Made by a program: the position numbers and the translations under genes. The notes beneath the pieces were generated by a model. It worked only from the letters and a program-made list of their open reading frames with translations. It was not told where the DNA came from and searched no databases. Of a stretch of 64,000 bases of DNA, positions 60,929 to 64,000 are shown piece by piece (position 1 is the first letter of the stretch; each line of letters opens with the position of its first letter). Source of the stretch: Alviniconcha marisindica (taxonomy: Eukaryota; Mollusca; Gastropoda; Provannidae); NCBI GenBank assembly GCA_018857735.1, contig JABMCL010000073.1, positions 47,501 to 111,500 of the forward strand, given 5' to 3'.

Positions 60929-63612
60929 TACACACACACACACGCGTATGCACGCACGCACACACACACACACAGACGCACACACAAACACACACATACA
61001 CGTACATACATACATAAATAACACGCCATATGCACTCTCTGTCTGTCTGGTATTTTGTTGTTGTTGTTCAATTGTTGTTGTTTTTGTTGTTGCTCTTTTG
61101 AGAACTGGTGAAACAAAATGACAGCTGGTAAGTGGTATGTTTGACTGATTACTGATTTTCACCCCGGTATATGCTGAACATGGTTTTTGAATTTTGAGGC
61201 GGAAAACCAGTCTTCAAAGTCTGCGAAAAAGTTTCTGAATTTTTGAGTGAAAAGTTTGTAGGAACCCTGTTTAAAGTGGATTTTACGTTAAGGAGTTTGT
61301 GTGAAATGTGTTAAACTGTATGTTTTGATTTTGCATAGAATGATTATTTTTTTCTTTATTTTTTTTCTTTTCTTTTTCAGGCAGAACAACTGGCATGAAA
61401 GTGTACCAGATATTCCCTGAAACAGGTATGTACATCTGTTAAGTTTATCATAGAGCTACAGAAGAATTGCGTGGTACAGTAAGGTGGTGGTGGTGGGGGT
61501 GGGGGGGGGGGGTGGGGGGGTGTTACTGTACATGGTTGACTTGATGTTAAATATCAAGCATCTGCCTCTGCAGATGTATTCAGTACCGTTGTGGATGAAA
61601 TCAGTGCAGGATGTTGTTTTTATTTTCGAGTTTGAATTCAGCAAAGTTTTGTATGGTGAGCTGCTGCTTCTGCTGCTCAGTGTTTGGGTAGGTGAGGTCA
61701 CACCAAACCGATTTCATTTGATACGTAAAGTATGTGTGTGTGTGTGAAATAATTAGTGCTCTTTTAGAACAGAATTCTGAAATGAGGATTATGATTGCGA
61801 ATCTTGAAATCACGGCGATGAAGTTCTGTACGACACACTGTTAATGCTATTTCAGGCAACATGGGCCGCATTCTGCCAGAGTACCTCTGCAAGTGGACTA
61901 CCAAAAAAGTGGAAGCTGGTAAGTCAGATACGGGCGACATTTCTGTAATATTTGTATGACACAATGACACTGATTTAACCAAATTTTCTGAGAGCAGTTT
62001 GCAGTCCCTAAGTCAGATATGGACTACATTTCTGTAATATTTGTATGACAATGACAATGATTTAACCAAATTTGCTGAGGGCAGTTTGCAGTCCCAAAAA
62101 GTTGATTCTTCGTCTACACCTGTACATCTTTCGAGGACTGATTCTTGCTACCAGGAGTGTACCCCTCTCCTGTCTGTTCTGCCATGCTTTGAGCTTTTGA
62201 ATTTATTTTCCTGTTGAACCTTCTGTTTGTTTATTTGTATATAATCTGTACTGCACCATCAGCATACTGCTGCAAGATGCTTTTCAGGGTACTTTAGAGA
62301 CATTCATCATCGTAACCATGACGACGAACTTGAAAACATTTGGTGGACATCCTTTTGGTTACATCACTCCGACTGTCTGGAACTCACTGCTGGCCGACCT
62401 GTGAAATTCACCCTCCCTCCAAACTTTCAAAGCTAAACTAAAAACGCATCTCTTCCACCAGGCTTTCTGATTGGTTTAAACAAAATTTTATTCATTCATC
62501 GTAATCATAAGCTCAACAAATAAGTACAGGAAACACAAAAGCAATATGCTTATTTGAGTGTTACCTATAGATAAAATGATAATCACACAGACATTTACGA
62601 TGGCAAGATGGCAATTGTTGTCAAAACGTCAGAGGCAACAAAACCAACAAAGACCAAAATGACAACAAAAAACAAACAAAAGCAAAGAAAACAAAAAGCA
62701 AAACAATAACAACAAAACGGGAGGAGGGGGTGGGGGTTAAAAAAGCAAATAACTAACCGAATGGTCTAGTAATGTTGTCATAATTATTGATCTGAAGAGA
62801 GAGGGAGAGGATTAAAACGTGTACTTCTTCGCTTGTATCATAAACAAATTTTGGCAGACTTTTACAGATTTACAAGCGGTCGGTTTGGCGCAAAAAGTCG
62901 TGGACTATAGCAAATATTTTCTTATTAGTTTCTAAATGTAGCTGGTCTGATTGATTTGTGCGTGTTTACTTCTACCTGTCTTGTATCCATTTTTGTGTGT
63001 GTGTGCATGTATTGTGTGGAGGGTGGGTTAATGTCATCGTCACATTTGCTTGAACACCGTTTCTGTCCATCATTCTGTCTCTGTCAGTACTTTTAAATCT
63101 TCCTTGAAAACCTTTCTTTTCAAAAAACTTTTCTTCAGTCCCATTGCCTTGATATACGACTCTGTGTGTGTGTGCCTGCGTGCATGAGTGCCTTCATGTT
63201 CTATGCATTGAATTTTGACAATATGTACTTGTAAAGAATGTGTAAGTGCTTAGGACCTGTGTGGGTTAGGCACTCTTAAGTGTCCCTTGTAATTGTTATT
63301 ATTAATGCCAACAGTCACTCCTGAAGTCAGTGGGTGGCTTACCTGATTCAGTGGGGGGTGCTGCTCATGTGGGGGAAGGAAAACACTTGCATGCACAAAA
63401 TCTCACCCAGTCATGGGTGAACAGTCCACTTCAGGTGGAGGAATAAAAAGAAAACATTAGCTGGTAATCAACAGTGTTGCTGCATTTTTGCAAGAGTGCA
63501 GTCATAACTGCTATTCATTGCAGAGGGAGTGATCATCAAGTCCAAAACAAACATCACTTCTGCAAGTTACAAGGAGGGCAAGGTTAACTTGTGTCTGACT
63601 GACGGAACTCAG
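47446..63612 (+). CDS. AIFM1: gene D: AIFM1, apoptosis-inducing factor, mitochondrial (3'-partial, 12 exons)
   Basis: AIFM1 is a FAD-dependent NADH oxidoreductase of the mitochondrial intermembrane space, needed for respiratory-chain biogenesis; its released form promotes chromatin breakdown. Exons: 47446-47530, 50888-51186, 53112-53253, 54189-54313, 56015-56145, 57332-57422, 59122-59206, 59889-59965, 60629-60737, 61381-61425, 61856-61918 and 63524-63612. All have GT-AG borders and compatible phases. They total 1341 bases (447 codons), and the frame continues beyond the window. Residues 193-209 carry the FAD Rossmann motif ([17 protein letters not shown]). Next come [16 protein letters not shown] with the conserved Lys (236), [10 protein letters not shown], the CLIATGG motif, and the NADH motif [16 protein letters not shown] (364-379) with Glu373. 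[10 protein letters not shown] follows in exon 11. The catalytic part matches human AIFM1 closely. The N-terminus is unusual: see exons 1-3. The C-terminal AIF domain lies outside the window. Confidence 0.95.
48265..48502. repeat. 119-bp tandem duplication
   Basis: ACATTTCTTTCTACTCCATG at 48265 recurs at 48384 with a few differences. Each copy includes a GGATCC(C)TCTGCAGAG segment. Confidence 0.93.
50647..50681. repeat. poly-C tract
   Basis: About 35 bases of C with one G. On the minus strand it is a potential G-quadruplex, 200 bases before AIFM1 exon 2. Confidence 0.95.
50888..51186 (+). CDS. AIFM1: AIFM1 exon 2: Cys-Pro-rich segment and membrane anchor
   Basis: Residues 29-128. A Cys/Pro block (41-73) contains CAKCPPPPC, then [16 protein letters not shown]: seven Cys among runs of Pro. 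Next is [20 protein letters not shown], then RNRKWN and a hydrophobic span ([16 protein letters not shown], 113-128). The exon ends TATTGT|GTGAGT in phase 0. The second half aligns with gene C exon 2 and stops at the same residue. Confidence 0.85.
51373..52107. mobile_element. ~735-bp long inverted repeat (foldback element)
   Basis: The left end GCTCTAGAGAAATGTACTCA and the right end are reverse complements. Arms of about 270 bp share a CCCATGTAAAT(AT) stretch, AGCATGATCTG and GTCTATCTTCTTC-type segments. They pass through CA/TG-rich zones to a centre where CCTATTCTACCTGCTGA opposes TCAGCAGGTGGAATAGG around a ~40-base loop. No coding capacity. Confidence 0.88.
52110..52520 (+). mobile_element. 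faint LINE (CR1/L2-like) remnant
   Basis: Frameshifted fragments such as CNSILEGL and [13 protein letters not shown], and later STAERIVL, recall the LDYCNSLL...NAAARLIFRTSK...LHWLP region of CR1/L2-type RTs. A (TA)n run splits it. Confidence 0.4.
53112..53253 (+). CDS. AIFM1: AIFM1 exon 3: CFYLH segment and poly-Glu linker
   Basis: Begins [20 protein letters not shown], which aligns with gene C exon 3 (MYWLDCFYLH) from the first residue. It then runs through [20 protein letters not shown]. The donor AAG|GTGACA is in phase 1. If the donor were skipped, translation would continue GDNNNIL and stop at 53274-53276, yielding a short protein without the oxidoreductase. Confidence 0.85.
53254..54188 (+). 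other. AIFM1 intron 3
   Basis: Three GTGGGAA(A/G)TTAAACCT repeats at 53287-53335, then the 39-bp minisatellite. The acceptor is TTGTCCTCCAG. Confidence 0.7.
53466..53981. repeat. 39-bp minisatellite, ~13 copies, in AIFM1 intron 3
   Basis: The unit contains AGATCAAGTAGCAAATCCTT followed by TAGAGGTATGAGTCATCTG. A 13-residue repeat ([13 protein letters not shown]) is read through without stops because 39 is a multiple of three. Near-identical copies. Confidence 0.95.
54189..54313 (+). CDS. AIFM1: AIFM1 exon 4: start of the FAD-binding fold
   Basis: Codes [20 protein letters not shown] then [21 protein letters not shown]. It ends AAG|GTGAGT in phase 0. Corresponds to the human [22 protein letters not shown] region. 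Confidence 0.95.
54328..54766 (+). mobile_element. long-TIR (Mutator-like) MITE in AIFM1 intron 4
   Basis: It is flanked by the 9-bp direct repeat TGAGACACC (54319-54327 and 54767-54775). It inserted only 14 bases into the intron, just past the splice donor. The ends are CAAACCTCCAAACGC and GATGCTGGGAGCGTG. Confidence 0.88.
55238..55532 (+). repeat. dispersed repeat with internal (CA)n, copy 3
   Basis: Most complete copy: ATAATGTACATTTATCAAGC through TACCAAAACAATTTACATAA, (CA)n at about 55402-55477, then CTGTAGCAGAAACTGGGTAC and GGATGGAAATACTGTGAGAA. Confidence 0.85.
56015..57422 (+). CDS. AIFM1: AIFM1 exons 5-6 and intron 5
   Basis: Exon 5 (56015-56145) codes [20 protein letters not shown], then LWFSDD...FKQWNGKER. 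Exon 6 (57332-57422) codes [20 protein letters not shown] and [10 protein letters not shown]. The split Ser codon (AG|T) confirms the junction. Intron 5 (56146-57331) is AT-rich without recognised elements. Confidence 0.93.
57663..58095 (+). mobile_element. CR1/L2-like LINE reverse-transcriptase remnant
   Basis: The reading [20 protein letters not shown] then SRLDYNS matches the RT C-terminal LSRLDYCNSLL region. After it come [38 protein letters not shown] and TRTLQIPR with stops and shifts. This is the clearest retrotransposon protein fossil in the window. Confidence 0.8.
58195..58682 (-). mobile_element. tRNA-derived SINE (third family), ~490 bp
   Basis: The minus-strand head GGATAGCTCAGTGGTTAGAG (A box) and GCGGGTTCGAATCCC (B box) are strongly tRNA-like. 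The body has ATGTAAAAGATCCCGGTCAT. The 3' end GCGCTATATAAAAACTATGC resembles CR1/L2-type LINE tails. The tRNA part has no intact acceptor stem, so it is not a working tRNA gene. Confidence 0.85.
58770..58947 (-). mobile_element. short SINE-like element inside a (TA)n run
   Basis: Same family as 26158-26331. Flanked on both sides by ATATATATAT, consistent with duplication of a TA-repeat target. Confidence 0.8.
59122..59965 (+). CDS. AIFM1: AIFM1 exons 7-8 and intron 7
   Basis: Exon 7 (59122-59206) codes [20 protein letters not shown] and YDKCLIAT. Exon 8 (59889-59965) codes [20 protein letters not shown] and TILFRT. The Gly of ATGG is split G|GT. Intron 7 (59207-59888) holds no recognised element. 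Confidence 0.93.
59966..60628 (+). other. AIFM1 intron 8
   Basis: (CA)n at about 60119-60180 and a retroposon 3'-end fragment at about 60470-60535 (GATATAACCGCACTGGTTGA, then GGGCGTAAAACACC). Confidence 0.7.
60629..60737 (+). CDS. AIFM1: AIFM1 exon 9: NADH-binding motif
   Basis: Codes [20 protein letters not shown] then [16 protein letters not shown]. The dinucleotide-binding GGGFLGSE with its Glu is intact. Ends in phase 1. Confidence 0.95.
60738..61380 (+). other. AIFM1 intron 9
   Basis: (CT)n(CA)n at about 60888-60985, (GTT)n, and a T-rich acceptor tract immediately before 61381. Confidence 0.75.
61381..61918 (+). CDS. AIFM1: AIFM1 exons 10-11 and intron 10
   Basis: Exon 10 (61381-61425) is 45 bases coding [15 protein letters not shown]. 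Exon 11 (61856-61918) codes [20 protein letters not shown]. Both join in phase 1. Intron 10 has a G-rich tract at 61488-61521. Confidence 0.92.
61919..63523 (+). other. AIFM1 intron 11, with two LINE tails
   Basis: At 62320-62475 a frame reads [16 protein letters not shown], a stop, then [18 protein letters not shown]. At 63060-63305 [18 protein letters not shown] is followed by a tail with TGTAAGTGCTTAGGACCTGT and (TTA)n. Both are C-terminal ends of CR1/L2-like LINEs. An approximate duplication of the exon 11 donor flank occurs at 61920-61990 and 62005-62085. Confidence 0.75.
63524..63612 (+). CDS. AIFM1: AIFM1 exon 12
   Basis: Codes [20 protein letters not shown] and NLCLTDGTQ, matching the human GVKVMPNAIVQSV...LLIKLKDGRKV segment. 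It ends CAG|GTAAAC in phase 0. This is the last exon in the window. Confidence 0.9.
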
Positions 63613-64000
63613 GTAAACTGATTGTGTTCAATAAAGACCGTTCAAGCTCTTTTTGTTGCTGTTGGTTTAAAAAAAAGTTTTTAATGTGTTGAGCTGGGAC
63701 ATACTGATGTATGGAGACGCTGGAATAAGTATGGTTTTTGATTTGTTCCTGCTTGGCTGTAAAAAGAGGTTTAAAAAGGAAAAGGAGTAATTAGTACTCC
63801 CCTGTTTCTCCTGTGGTTTGAGTTGCTAGAGCGTTTGCTGTCCTTGTTAAAGTCTGTATGTGCGTATGTGTGTTTTAACCCCATCTCTGCCCCAGCCTGT
63901 ACATTTTTGGGGCTAAAAGGTGCACACATTCACGCCTGAAAACAGTATATTTGATGGTCGTATAACAGATCTACTCAATACTGCCCATTTTGATAGAAAT
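63613..64000 (+). other. AIFM1 intron 12 (partial)
   Basis: No exon is seen before the window ends. Confidence 0.7.

Overview
This window is eukaryotic nuclear DNA. Genes are split by introns with GT-AG splice sites. Coding exons are rare islands in AT-rich DNA crowded with microsatellites, poly-G/poly-C tracts, minisatellites, tRNA-derived SINEs, LINE 3' remnants and miniature inverted-repeat elements. The repeat style and the metazoan mitochondrial gene AIFM1 fit a lophotrochozoan animal, probably a gastropod mollusc. That placement is an inference; the sequence carries no direct taxonomic label.

Layout. (A) 248-1753, plus strand: GC-rich last exon(s) of an unrecognised gene with a poly-Asp run and one apparent frameshift. 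(Repeat belt 1) 1.9-20.2 kb: no convincing gene; minisatellites with units of 26, about 57, 84, 129, about 60/125 and 46 bp, a 431-bp tandem duplication, two inverted-repeat elements and a tRNA-type SINE. (B) 20886-29584, minus strand: a complete five-exon gene for a 561-residue acidic protein I do not recognise. A candidate upstream promoter lies near 34.4-34.8 kb (CRE, E2F-type site and a YY1-type ATGGCGG start). (Repeat belt 2) 30-40 kb: nested SINE-like insertions, a 48-bp minisatellite and several copies of a ~440-bp element with long inverted ends and 9-bp target duplications. (C) 40516-45202, minus strand: a three-exon gene for a 126-residue, probably mitochondrial single-pass membrane protein. 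(D) 47446-63612 and beyond, plus strand: AIFM1 (apoptosis-inducing factor, mitochondrial), 12 exons and 447 codons before the window ends.

The most interesting observation concerns C and D. These genes are divergent neighbours with starts 2.2 kb apart, and they share their first three exons in design. Exon 1 is a short basic presequence ending in phase 1. Exon 2 carries a PxPxGxW...RNxKW...TM segment ending ...YC in phase 0. Exon 3 begins M(W/Y)xxxCFYLH. In AIFM1 this module is followed by a poly-Glu linker and the FAD/NADH oxidoreductase fold. So this animal's AIF appears to carry an N-terminal membrane anchor related by local duplication to the neighbouring small mitochondrial gene, with an added Cys-Pro-rich segment. 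Exon joins were deduced by eye from splice sites and phases and need transcript confirmation.
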